6,929 nt of DNA from Synergistaceae bacterium (GTDB taxonomy: Bacteria > Synergistota > Synergistia > Synergistales > Synergistaceae), in contig JAISDQ010000274.1 of NCBI GenBank assembly GCA_031264605.1, positions 1 to 6,929 of the forward strand, written 5' to 3'. A model generated the notes under the pieces. That model saw only the letters and a list, made by a program, of their open reading frames with translations. It had not been told where the DNA came from and ran no database searches. Both the position numbers and the translations under genes were made by a program. Below, in pieces: positions 1 to 5,698 of this stretch (position 1 is its first letter; every line of letters starts with the position of its first letter).

Positions 1-135
1 TATTCTCTCTCGCCCGCGTTGGTATTCGACGTGATCGTCGGGTTCTTCATCGCAAACGGCGAGTATAACGTCTTCAAGATTAACGAAGCGTTGTTCAAGT
101 ACGACCAGCCGCTGCTGGGCGGCTCGGCCGCTTAA
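1..135 (+). CDS. C-terminal end of an unrecognised protein (5' truncated by window)
   Basis: An open frame runs from base 1 to a TAA at 133-135 and encodes the last 44 residues of a protein whose start lies outside the window. The visible part begins YSLSPALVFDVIVGFFIANG, a hydrophobic stretch that could be the end of a membrane helix or a buried strand. A more polar tail follows (EYNVFKINEALFKYDQPLL) and ends in GGSAA. Codon use resembles the other genes here, and no competing frame explains the stretch better. I do not recognise the family; a membrane transporter C-terminus is possible but unproven. A short GC-rich inverted repeat (CCGC/GCGG, about 144-154) followed by CCTTTTGATT lies just downstream and could be a weak terminator. 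Confidence 0.55.
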   Translation, partial: YSLSPALVFDVIVGFFIANGEYNVFKINEALFKYDQPLLGGSAA

Positions 136-177
136 AAAATTTGCCGCCTAGCGGGCGACCTTTTGATTGCCGTCCCG

Positions 178-198
178 TTGTATCCTTCGTTCATACAA
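178..198. repeat. Small inverted repeat upstream of the vWA remnant
   Basis: TTGTAT at 178-183 and ATACAA at 193-198 are perfect inverted copies separated by 9 bases. They lie about 34 bases before the ATG of the vWA remnant. This could be an operator half-site pair or a weak hairpin in the leader of the former gene. Six-base arms can occur by chance, so the call is tentative. Confidence 0.25.
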
Positions 199-231
199 AA
201 GAAGCGCGCGATACGCGAGGAGGATGCGACG

Positions 232-336
232 ATGAGAAAAGATTTGACGGAATTGGTTTTCATACTCGACAGGAGCGGTTCGATGGAAGAGCTCGAATCG
301 GACACGTTTCTTATGTTGTGCTATCGAACAGTATAA
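232..336 (+). pseudogene. Remnant of a von Willebrand factor A (vWA) domain protein
   Basis: A 34-codon frame starts at ATG 232 and ends with TAA at 334-336. A textbook AGGAGG lies at 218-223, 8 bases before the ATG. Residues 1-25 (MRKDLTELVFILDRSGSMEE, then LESDT) match the N-terminus of a recognisable bacterial vWA family. They include the first beta strand and the metal-ion-dependent adhesion site D13-R-S15-G-S17. In that family the domain continues for roughly 200 residues. Here the match ends after LESDT, and nine unrelated residues (FLMLCYRTV) lead to a stop, with a terminator hairpin starting four bases later. The domain therefore cannot fold as usual: the remaining strands, helices and the other MIDAS loops are missing. 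The simplest reading is an internal deletion joining codon 25 to the 3' end or 3' UTR of the gene. A functional micro-protein is less likely. An assembly error is possible, but nothing in the local sequence suggests one. Confidence 0.72.
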
Positions 337-340
337 AACA

Positions 341-373
341 GGACGCCTCTTTACTTCGGCGTCCCTTTTGATT
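341..373. terminator. Rho-independent terminator, probably bidirectional
   Basis: GGACGCC (341-347) and GGCGTCC (358-364) form a perfect 7-bp stem with a 10-base loop. On the plus strand it is followed by CTTTTGATTTTT, a broken T-tract. On the minus strand the stem gains a G-T pair and is followed by TGTTTTA. It sits between the vWA remnant (stop at 336) and the converging arginine deiminase gene (stop at 408). It is therefore placed to end transcription from both sides. Confidence 0.7.
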
Positions 374-407
374 TTTATCGTACCATATCGCTTGCCGCCC
401 GAAGCTC

Positions 408-1637
408 TCAGCTCCTTTTCAGCGGCATCGACATACATCTCGGGCCGCCTCTGCCTTTGCCCAATTCCGCCCCGTTTATCTCGAAGACTTTGACTCCGTT
501 GTCGCGCAGGGCGCGATTGGAGGCTTCGTTGATCTCATAGGTGACCACCACTCCGGGCGCGATCGCCAATGTGTTCGTCCCGTCGTTCCACTGGTCTCTC
601 GACGCGGCGACGATATCTCCGCCGCCTGTCTCGATACATCTGATCTTTTCGAGCCCCAGATTTTTTTTGAGGCATCCGAACAGGTCGCGGGTTTCGGTAA
701 AACCGGTGATGTTTCCTCCCTCGTCGTAGGTGAGTTCCCAAATCCTGATATTTCCCTCGATGCCCGGATATATCGTGAAAGCGTCTCTGTCGACCATGGT
801 GAAAACCGTGTCCAGGTGCATATACAAGCGCTGTTTTGGAATGTCCACCGCCAGGATTTTCCTGATTCCTACCTCAGACGCCAGCCTTCCGCCCACGTTC
901 TGAACCGTTCCCGCCATACTTCTCTCGCTCATCCCAATCGCGACGCAGCTTTCGCTCAGAACGAGAAAATCCCCGCCCTCTATGACGTTCGGGTAGCGGT
1001 CTTTCTGCTCGCTTCCGAATATTATTTTGACATTCTTGAAAAGAGGATGATGTTGAAAGACATATCTCGCGAAAAGCGGCTCTCTCCGGCGCGCGGGATA
1101 GCGCATCGCGCAGAGCGCGACGGCGTCCTTCACGAAGAAATACGGGTCGCGCTGGAAATAAAAGTTCGGCAGCGGATAGAACAAAAACGACCGATCTTCC
1201 GCCGAGACGTACGCGAGGCTTTTTATATTTCCCAAAATACCCGCGGCTTCCTGTTTGATCATGCCGCCTATGAGAGTGTCGGCGGCGTCCTCCGCGGACA
1301 TTTCCATGACGGCCCGTCTCAGCGAGTCGGCAAGGTTTTTGTCCCTTGTGTCGAATATCATCAGGTCGTCGAGAAGATTTCGGCGAACGTCGGGCTCTTT
1401 CAGGACATCCGCGAGACAGTCCTGAAAATACACGACCTCCACGCCGTTATCTCTCAGCAGCGCGGCGAAGTCGTCGTGGTCGCGCCGCGCGCGTTCCACC
1501 CAGACAATTTCATCTATCAAAAGTTCATCCTTATTGTCGATGGTGATGTTCTTCAATTCTTTGCCGGGCCGGTGCAGAAGAGCGCGCCGCAAAACGCCGA
1601 TCTCCGAACCCACATAAACGTCCTTGCCGGTATTCAT
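408..1637 (-). CDS. arcA: Arginine deiminase
   Basis: This 409-residue cytoplasmic enzyme hydrolyses L-arginine to L-citrulline and ammonia, the first step of the arginine deiminase pathway. Length and motifs match the family throughout. They include LPNFYFQRDP (residues 156-165), IEGGD (219-223), GMSERS (235-240), HLDT (274-277), ETGGGD (336-341), QWNDGTNTLAIAPG (349-362) and the C-terminal GRGGPRCMSMP. By alignment with characterised deiminases, the catalytic set is D164, E220, H274, D276 and the nucleophile C401, with R239 and R396 as likely substrate contacts. All are present, so the enzyme should be active. The ATG start is supported by AAGGGAG at 1647-1653, 9 bases upstream. It is the last gene of a three-gene minus-strand set, 86 bases after the aminotransferase. 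No ornithine carbamoyltransferase, carbamate kinase or ArcD antiporter is visible, so its use in ATP generation cannot be confirmed here. Identification is firm. Confidence 0.97.
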   Translation of the reverse strand: MNTGKDVYVGSEIGVLRRALLHRPGKELKNITIDNKDELLIDEIVWVERARRDHDDFAALLRDNGVEVVYFQDCLADVLKEPDVRRNLLDDLMIFDTRDKNLADSLRRAVMEMSAEDAADTLIGGMIKQEAAGILGNIKSLAYVSAEDRSFLFYPLPNFYFQRDPYFFVKDAVALCAMRYPARRREPLFARYVFQHHPLFKNVKIIFGSEQKDRYPNVIEGGDFLVLSESCVAIGMSERSMAGTVQNVGGRLASEVGIRKILAVDIPKQRLYMHLDTVFTMVDRDAFTIYPGIEGNIRIWELTYDEGGNITGFTETRDLFGCLKKNLGLEKIRCIETGGGDIVAASRDQWNDGTNTLAIAPGVVVTYEINEASNRALRDNGVKVFEINGAELGKGRGGPRCMSMPLKRS

Positions 1638-1704
1638 CCTGATATTCTCCCTTCCATGTCCCGTAACGGCCGGGTTCCCGCGTTCGCCGGTTCCTCAAAC
1701 GGAT

Positions 1705-1717
1705 TTCCCTTCGGGAA
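1705..1717. other. Small intercistronic hairpin
   Basis: TTCCC (1705-1709) and GGGAA (1713-1717) form a perfect 5-bp stem with a 3-base loop in the 86-base gap between the aminotransferase stop and the deiminase start. There is no following T-run on the minus strand, so it is not a normal terminator. It could stabilise a processed mRNA end or be incidental. Confidence 0.3.
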
Positions 1718-1723
1718 CGGCGG

Positions 1724-2845
1724 CTAAATTTCGCGCAGCAATTCGCCTATTTTCTCCAGGCCCGTTTGGAGTCGTTTCGAGTCGTAAGCGTAACCGACGC
1801 GTATACTGCCTTCCATGTCGAAACATTCGCCCGGAGTCACCAGAACGCCCTTTTCCTTAAGCAGCCTGACCGCGAATTCGCGCGAGGAAATATTTTTCTT
1901 GTAATAAACTAGCGCGACGGTGCCTGCCACGGGGCGAACGTATTCCGCCTGGGGCGTTTCTCTCACCCATTTGTCCAAAACGGCGCGGTTTCCGTCGAGA
2001 ATGGATTTGTTGCGCTTGAAGACGCTGTCTTTATGCTTCAGCGCCAGAGCGGACAGCATATCGTCCAAAACCCCGCAGCTTATGGTGTCGTAATCGCGCC
2101 TCGCGAGACAGGCGTTTTTGACGTTCGCGTCTTTGGTCGTTATCCATCCGAGACGCAAACCGGCAAGGGAGAAAATCTTGGACATGCTGCCGACCGAGAT
2201 CCCTTTGTCATACAAATCCACGATCGACGTCATATATTCCCCGTCCTCGGAGATGCCCCGGTAAACTTCGTCGGACAGGACATATGCCCCTACTCTTTCG
2301 GCGGTTTTCACAATCTCTTTCGTCATTTCATCCGGGATCCATGAGCCGGTGGGGTTGTTTGGGTTATTGATGGTTATCATTTTAGTGTTTCTATTGGCCA
2401 GCCGATTCAATTCATCCAGATTGGGCAGGAATTTACCCGCGTAAGTCAGTTGCAACGGGCGCACTTCGGCTCCTATCGATTCGGGGATCGAGTAATGCTG
2501 TTGATAAGTGGGCTTTACGCACACGACGTTGTCGCCCGGTTCGACGAGAGTCATGATGACCTGGTAATTGGCGCCGATGGCGCCGTGAGTCGGTATCACG
2601 TCTTCGGCAGAAATATCCCTGTACAGCGAGGCTATGCCCTGCCGAAGTTCGGGCGAACCCTCAATATGCCCGTAAGACATACGCGCTCCGCCTAATTTTC
2701 GCAGATATTCCCCGGCGTCCACGCCGCAGAGATTCAGCAATTCGTCGACGCGAAGGGAGTCGATACAGGTTTCCCCCAGATTGTATACCGCCTTGGTCTC
2801 CCATTCGTTCATCCATTGTTCGACTTTGAAAGGGCGGATTTTCAC
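1724..2845 (-). CDS. PLP-dependent class I/II aminotransferase (fold type I)
   Basis: This 373-residue cytoplasmic enzyme belongs to the aspartate aminotransferase superfamily. Visible landmarks are SYGHIEGSPELRQGI (57-71), the cofactor-binding turn THGAIGANY (86-94), NNPNNPTG (160-167, with N164 contacting PLP), SDEVY (191-195, with D192 on the pyridine nitrogen and Y195 on the cofactor oxygen), and SMSKIFSLAGLRLGW (220-234). K223 should be the Schiff-base lysine, R231 the phosphate contact and R349 the substrate-carboxylate arginine. The start is GTG at 2845, with AGGAGG at 2853-2858 seven bases upstream. The gene lies between a sodium:amino-acid symporter and arginine deiminase on the same strand, so its substrate is plausibly an amino acid handled by that set. 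Sequence alone does not fix the substrate. Some members of this superfamily act on arginine derivatives (capreomycidine synthase, PLP arginine oxidases), but I see no diagnostic feature tying it to them. Confidence 0.93.
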   Translation of the reverse strand: MKIRPFKVEQWMNEWETKAVYNLGETCIDSLRVDELLNLCGVDAGEYLRKLGGARMSYGHIEGSPELRQGIASLYRDISAEDVIPTHGAIGANYQVIMTLVEPGDNVVCVKPTYQQHYSIPESIGAEVRPLQLTYAGKFLPNLDELNRLANRNTKMITINNPNNPTGSWIPDEMTKEIVKTAERVGAYVLSDEVYRGISEDGEYMTSIVDLYDKGISVGSMSKIFSLAGLRLGWITTKDANVKNACLARRDYDTISCGVLDDMLSALALKHKDSVFKRNKSILDGNRAVLDKWVRETPQAEYVRPVAGTVALVYYKKNISSREFAVRLLKEKGVLVTPGECFDMEGSIRVGYAYDSKRLQTGLEKIGELLREI

Positions 2846-2852
2846 GGTTCCC

Positions 2853-2858
2853 CCTCCT
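2853..2858 (-). promoter_or_regulatory. Shine-Dalgarno site fixing the aminotransferase GTG start
   Basis: AGGAGG on the minus strand, extended by further Gs, lies 7 bases before the GTG at 2845. This is close to ideal and settles a start that lacks ATG. Confidence 0.8.
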
Positions 2859-2890
2859 GAAATTTTTATAATTTGGTGACGACGGAGTTC

Positions 2891-2919
2891 ATTATAAGGT
2901 CTTCAATCTGCCCGCGCAA
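2891..2919 (-). promoter_or_regulatory. Candidate sigma-70 promoter for aminotransferase-arcA
   Basis: On the minus strand a consensus TATAAT (2891-2896) is preceded, after a 17-base spacer, by TTGCGC (2914-2919), which keeps the TTG of a -35 box. It lies in the 88-base gap after the symporter and would give a leader of roughly 40 bases before the GTG at 2845. This would let the two enzyme genes be expressed without the transporter. The -35 match is only half, so the call is moderate. Confidence 0.45.
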
Positions 2920-2933
2920 TTTTGCCGCCTATA

Positions 2934-4370
2934 TCAGCCGTTGATTTTATTCCACAAACCGGCGTTTTTGATGCCGAGAGCGTCAGGACGGAAGACCGGA
3001 TCGTGCCCGTCTTTCTTCTGCCTCTCATAATCTTTCAGCAGTATGAACACAAATTTATACACGAGAATGAGACCGATCAGGTTGGTCCATACCATCATAC
3101 CAACGCCCATGTCCTCGAGGCCCCACACCAGATCCGCTTCTTTCACGCTGCCGAACAGAATCATCGCGACGGAGAGGATTTTCGCGCCGAGTTGAATTTT
3201 TTTGAGATTTTTATTGTCGGCGAAGAAGAAGGAGACCGCGCTGTCCGTATAAAACCCAAAGGACAAAATGGTGGTGAAAGCGAAGAAAAGGATGGCGATC
3301 GCCACGAAAGCGCCGCCGAAGCCCGGCGCCAAAGAATCGATCGCGGCTTGCGTATACCCCGCGCCTTCGCCGATGCCCGGCAGATTGTGGACAATCATCT
3401 CTCCGTCCGCGCCTATCACGTTATATTTGCCGGTGGACAAAATCATCAGGGCCGTACACGTGCAAACGACGAGCGTATCGATGTAAACCGAAAACGCCTG
3501 AGCCAGGCCCTGCTTCGCCGGATGCGACACCTCCGCCGCGGCGGCGGCGATCGCTCCCGTGCCCATTCCCGCTTCGCTGGAGTAAACCGCGCGCTTCACC
3601 CCCCACATGACCGTGCCGCCGAAAATAGCGCCGAAAGCGGATTCCATGTTGAAGGCCGAGCGGAAAATCAGGCCGAACATCCCCGGTATATGCTCGTAAT
3701 TGGCGGCCAATACCACCACGGTGATTATCACGTAAGCGATCGCCATAAACGGCACTACAACTTCCGCGAATTTTCCGATACGCTTGACGCCTCCGAAAAC
3801 AATTACGCAGAACAGCGCCGCTACGGCGATACCGACGATAATAGGCGGCACGCCGAAAGCTATTTTCATCGCGTCCGCGATATTGAAGGTTTGGAGGGAA
3901 GGGCCGGTGATGCAGCAGGCGATGAACGAAGTGACGGCAAAGAGAGCGCCGAGCCATTTTTGACCGCTGCCCAGGGCGATGAATTGAGCCGGGCCGCCTC
4001 GATATTCCCCGCTCACTTCCTCCTTAAAAGTCTGTGACAATATCGATTCCGCGAAAGCGGTGCCGGCGCCCACGAAACCCATGACCCACATCCAGAACAC
4101 CGCGCCCGGGCCGCCGAAATAAATCGCGGTCGCTACGCCGGCTATATTGCCGACCCCTACGCGGCCTCCCAGCGCCATGGCGAAACTCTGGAAAGAAGAA
4201 ATTCCTCTCGCGGAGTCCTCGCCTTTGCGCAATTGCGTGAGCATCTCTTTGAAGAGACGAATCTGAACGAATCCGGTGCCGACAGTAAACAGAAGGCCCA
4301 CTCCGATGCTCAGGAATATCATCGCGTTTCCCCAAATCAATTCGTTAAAGCGATTCAGAATATCCAGCAC
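2934..4370 (-). CDS. AGCS-family sodium:alanine/glycine-type symporter
   Basis: This inner-membrane secondary transporter imports a small amino acid with sodium or protons. From GTG 4370 it has 478 residues, a usual length, with about ten or eleven hydrophobic segments. Family signatures are SFAMALGGRVGVGNIAGVA (62-80), GGPGAVFWMW (86-95), GVKRAVYSSEAGMGTG (257-272) and EVSHPAKQG (280-288). The frame is open up to another GTG at 4439 (501 residues). I prefer 4370 because translation then begins MLDILNRFNELIWG, the normal amphipathic N-terminal helix, with a G-run 8 bases upstream. The extra 23 residues look untranslated: they contain a hairpin, and no good ribosome site precedes 4439. The segment TTILSFGFYTDSAVSFFF (366-383) differs from the GWxYYGE-type motif I expect in typical AGCS members, so the substrate may differ. 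It is the first gene of the minus-strand set. Alanine or glycine is the default guess; an arginine-related substrate is an inference from context. Confidence 0.95.
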   Translation of the reverse strand: MLDILNRFNELIWGNAMIFLSIGVGLLFTVGTGFVQIRLFKEMLTQLRKGEDSARGISSFQSFAMALGGRVGVGNIAGVATAIYFGGPGAVFWMWVMGFVGAGTAFAESILSQTFKEEVSGEYRGGPAQFIALGSGQKWLGALFAVTSFIACCITGPSLQTFNIADAMKIAFGVPPIIVGIAVAALFCVIVFGGVKRIGKFAEVVVPFMAIAYVIITVVVLAANYEHIPGMFGLIFRSAFNMESAFGAIFGGTVMWGVKRAVYSSEAGMGTGAIAAAAAEVSHPAKQGLAQAFSVYIDTLVVCTCTALMILSTGKYNVIGADGEMIVHNLPGIGEGAGYTQAAIDSLAPGFGGAFVAIAILFFAFTTILSFGFYTDSAVSFFFADNKNLKKIQLGAKILSVAMILFGSVKEADLVWGLEDMGVGMMVWTNLIGLILVYKFVFILLKDYERQKKDGHDPVFRPDALGIKNAGLWNKING

Positions 4371-4378
4371 AATAAACG

Positions 4379-4384
4379 CCCCCC
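4379..4384 (-). promoter_or_regulatory. Purine-run ribosome site deciding the symporter start
   Basis: Six Gs in a row on the minus strand lie 8 bases before the GTG at 4370. This is not a canonical AGGAGG but can pair partly with the 16S tail. It is better than anything upstream of the alternative GTG at 4439, where the preceding bases are CGCCGCTGAG. Confidence 0.5.
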
Positions 4385-4415
4385 AGCAGATTTTAAAATT
4401 TTGTAAAAACGTTTG

Positions 4416-4429
4416 CGCCTGAACAGGCG
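4416..4429 (-). other. Hairpin with T-run in the symporter leader (possible attenuator)
   Basis: CGCCTG and CAGGCG form a 6-bp stem around a 2-base centre, extendable by two pairs past a one-base bulge. On the minus strand it is followed by CAAACGTTTTT. It lies about 46 bases before the preferred symporter start and resembles a weak terminator or attenuator. The tight centre means the real loop would open by a pair or two. Confidence 0.35.
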
Positions 4430-4503
4430 GCAGCTTCACCTCAGCGGCGCGGGGTTATCTTAGTATTTACGTTATTATTGGAAACCCCTCATACTACGTA
4501 CGG

Positions 4504-4528
4504 TTTTTTGGTAAATATCACCAAAAAA
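4504..4528. repeat. Perfect 25-base hyphenated palindrome, candidate operator
   Basis: TTTTTTGGT (4504-4512) and ACCAAAAAA (4520-4528) are exact 9-base inverted copies around a 7-base centre, AAATATC. The site lies in the promoter region between divergent operons, where a dimeric repressor or activator would be expected. The TTGGT...ACCAA core resembles dimeric helix-turn-helix operators in general, but I cannot assign a regulator. As RNA it would be a mostly A-U hairpin, a poor terminator. Confidence 0.55.
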
Positions 4529-4567
4529 TATTCGGTAATTTTGATAAAAATACAAAATAAAGCGGCA

Positions 4568-4573
4568 TATAAT
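4568..4573 (+). promoter_or_regulatory. Candidate -10 box for the peptidase operon
   Basis: A consensus TATAAT lies in the AT-rich half of the divergent region, facing the plus-strand genes. The nearest -35-like hexamer, TTGATA (4541-4546), is 21 bases away, longer than the optimal 17, so the full promoter is uncertain. If used, the mRNA would carry a leader of roughly 200 bases containing the hairpins at 4581-4766. Confidence 0.35.
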
Positions 4574-4580
4574 AAGGAGC

Positions 4581-4766
4581 CGATCCTCCGCGCGGATCTC
4601 GGAATACGGGTGGAGGAGCGATTTTTACAGACGGCCGTTTCGCCTGGGATGAGATGTCTGGGACGATTCGTCTTAAGGGCGGCGGCCGATGCCGGCTGGC
4701 GGCTTCATTTGCCTTATCCGGACTTATATGATAGACTCCGCGCATATTGACCGTAAAAGCGCGGTC
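4581..4766 (+). ncRNA. Candidate structured 5' leader of the peptidase operon
   Basis: Several helices can be drawn by hand. Bases 4581-4591 pair with 4610-4620 (ten pairs, one mismatch), hiding a GGAGGA. CAGAC 4628-4632 pairs with GTCTG 4656-4660. GACG 4662-4665 pairs with CGTC 4669-4672. CGGCCG 4683-4688 pairs with CGGCTG 4693-4698. Near the end, CCGCGC 4738-4743 can pair with GCGCGG 4759-4764, or GACCG 4749-4753 with CGGTC 4762-4766; these two share bases and exclude each other. They end about eight bases before the ribosome site of the peptidase. The arrangement suits a cis-regulatory RNA, but I recognise no known riboswitch core, including the GACAGCTAACC end expected of the cyclic-di-AMP class often found before cell-wall hydrolases. 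GC-rich sequence forms hairpins easily, so confidence is low. Confidence 0.3.
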
Positions 4767-4784
4767 GACGCAAGGGGGTATTTT

Positions 4785-5690
4785 ATGATTGACCCGGACA
4801 ACTCGCGAACGCGCGGAGTTCCAAAGACAACGATAAAAAGCGTTTCAGTCTGCCTCTCTCTATCGCTTTTAATTTCGTTTCTGCCAGCCCAGATATCGTG
4901 GAGCGGTGAAAACGTTGCCTCGGACGCGATGAAAATCGCGGCCGCCGTGCCCAGACCAGCCTACTCGGCTCGCGGGGACATCGAAGAAGTCGCCGAGGCC
5001 ACAATTTCGTCGGTAAGGGGAATGATGGCTCTCATGAGGCAAGCTCAAGCGTTGAGCGCCATGCTTCCCCCAAAAGAACCGGCGCCGTTGCCGGCGGTTG
5101 CGCCGAAATCCGAGCCCGAGGCGGCGATGCTCGTGGCCGCGAGGACGCCGAATTTCCCTCAGCCGGCGGCCAAAAAAACCGAAACGAAAACGGCCGCAAA
5201 GACAGCCCAAGAACCGGCGGGCACGAAATCCAAGGCGTCTCTGCCCGATTCGAAAAAGCTCATTTGGCCCGTCGACGGATATATTTACTCGGCGTTCAAC
5301 GCTACGCGCGGCAGGAGAAAGCACGGAGCGATAGACATCGTGACCAAAAAGGGCGTGCCGATCGCGGCGGCGGCCGACGGTATAGTGTCGGTGGCCTCTA
5401 ACGGCGGCAAAGAATTCAGCGGTTACGGCAAAATCGTGATACTTGATCACGGCAAGGGACTTTACACGCTCTACGCGCACTGCGACAAGCTTCTGGTCAA
5501 AATGGGACAGCGCGTCAAATCGGGCGAATATATCGCCACCGTCGGGCGCACCGGCAGGGCGACGACGGATCACTGTCATTTCGAGGTGCGCCTCGCGGGC
5601 AAAAAGTACGACCCGCTGACGTATCTGCCCAGCCGTCCCGAAATGGTGAAAGCGACCAACTATCACGCGCCGGGAAGAAAGAAGAAGTGA
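4785..5690 (+). CDS. Exported M23-family (LytM-type) peptidoglycan endopeptidase
   Basis: This 301-residue protein probably acts on cell-wall peptide crosslinks outside the cytoplasmic membrane. Residues 14-35 form a basic-then-hydrophobic leader (KTTIKS, then VSVCLSLSLLISFLPAQ), read as a signal peptide or signal anchor. Residues about 95-158 are a low-complexity Ala/Pro/Lys linker. The M23 domain spans about 159-282, with zinc ligands H180 and D184 (HGAID), H232 in YAHCDKL, and the H263-C-H265 motif. All four key positions are present, so it should be active and not a degenerate EnvC/NlpD type. The residues before the last motif are TTDHCH where TGPHLH is common. I chose ATG 4785 because AAGGGGG (4772-4778) sits 6 bases upstream and the signal peptide then starts at the normal place; the frame stays open to 4689 without a ribosome site. 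Its stop is followed within 8 bases by the start of the dehydrogenase, so the two are co-transcribed. Confidence 0.93.
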   Translation: MIDPDNSRTRGVPKTTIKSVSVCLSLSLLISFLPAQISWSGENVASDAMKIAAAVPRPAYSARGDIEEVAEATISSVRGMMALMRQAQALSAMLPPKEPAPLPAVAPKSEPEAAMLVAARTPNFPQPAAKKTETKTAAKTAQEPAGTKSKASLPDSKKLIWPVDGYIYSAFNATRGRRKHGAIDIVTKKGVPIAAAADGIVSVASNGGKEFSGYGKIVILDHGKGLYTLYAHCDKLLVKMGQRVKSGEYIATVGRTGRATTDHCHFEVRLAGKKYDPLTYLPSRPEMVKATNYHAPGRKKK

Positions 5691-5698
5691 AAACCGGC

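Larger units (their letters stand above)
4440..4784. other. Divergent intergenic region with AT-rich and GC-rich halves
   Basis: No convincing gene lies between the symporter and the peptidase. The left half (about 4453-4573) is AT-rich and holds the palindrome at 4504-4528 and promoter-like hexamers for both directions. On the minus strand, TTGTAT with a 17-base spacer to AATATT sits just upstream of the palindrome. On the plus strand, TATAAT lies at 4568-4573. An imperfect partner pair GGGGTT/AACCCC (4451-4456, 4483-4488) is also present. The right half (about 4574-4784) is GC-rich, rich in hairpins, and would form the 5' leader of the peptidase operon. A 90-codon frame crossing the region (4478-4750) has no ribosome site and no recognisable protein. 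Confidence 0.6.

Noticed and set aside
148..438. 96-codon minus-strand frame past the deiminase stop
   Set aside because: It overlaps the deiminase 3' end in another frame, the terminator and the vWA remnant, and has no family resemblance.
816..1727. 303-codon plus-strand open frame opposite arginine deiminase
   Set aside because: It lies antisense to a gene whose catalytic residues are all present, its product matches no family I know, and it has no ribosome site. Codon bias of the real gene explains the open frame.
2922..4037. 371-codon plus-strand open frame opposite the symporter
   Set aside because: The translation is very rich in His, Arg, Asp and Glu with no domain pattern, as expected from reading a membrane-protein gene backwards.
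4478..4750. 90-codon plus-strand frame in the divergent intergenic region
   Set aside because: No ribosome site at its start, composition changes abruptly between the AT-rich and GC-rich halves, and no recognisable protein. The same DNA is better read as promoters plus leader.
4581..4784. Cyclic-di-AMP (ydaO/yuaA) riboswitch before the M23 gene
   Set aside because: The position and target gene would fit this class, but I cannot find its conserved GACAGCTAACC-type 3' core, so only an unassigned structured leader is reported.
4869..5666. 265-codon minus-strand open frame opposite the M23 peptidase
   Set aside because: It is Arg/Phe-rich with no motif, and the plus strand carries a complete M23 zinc site in this region.
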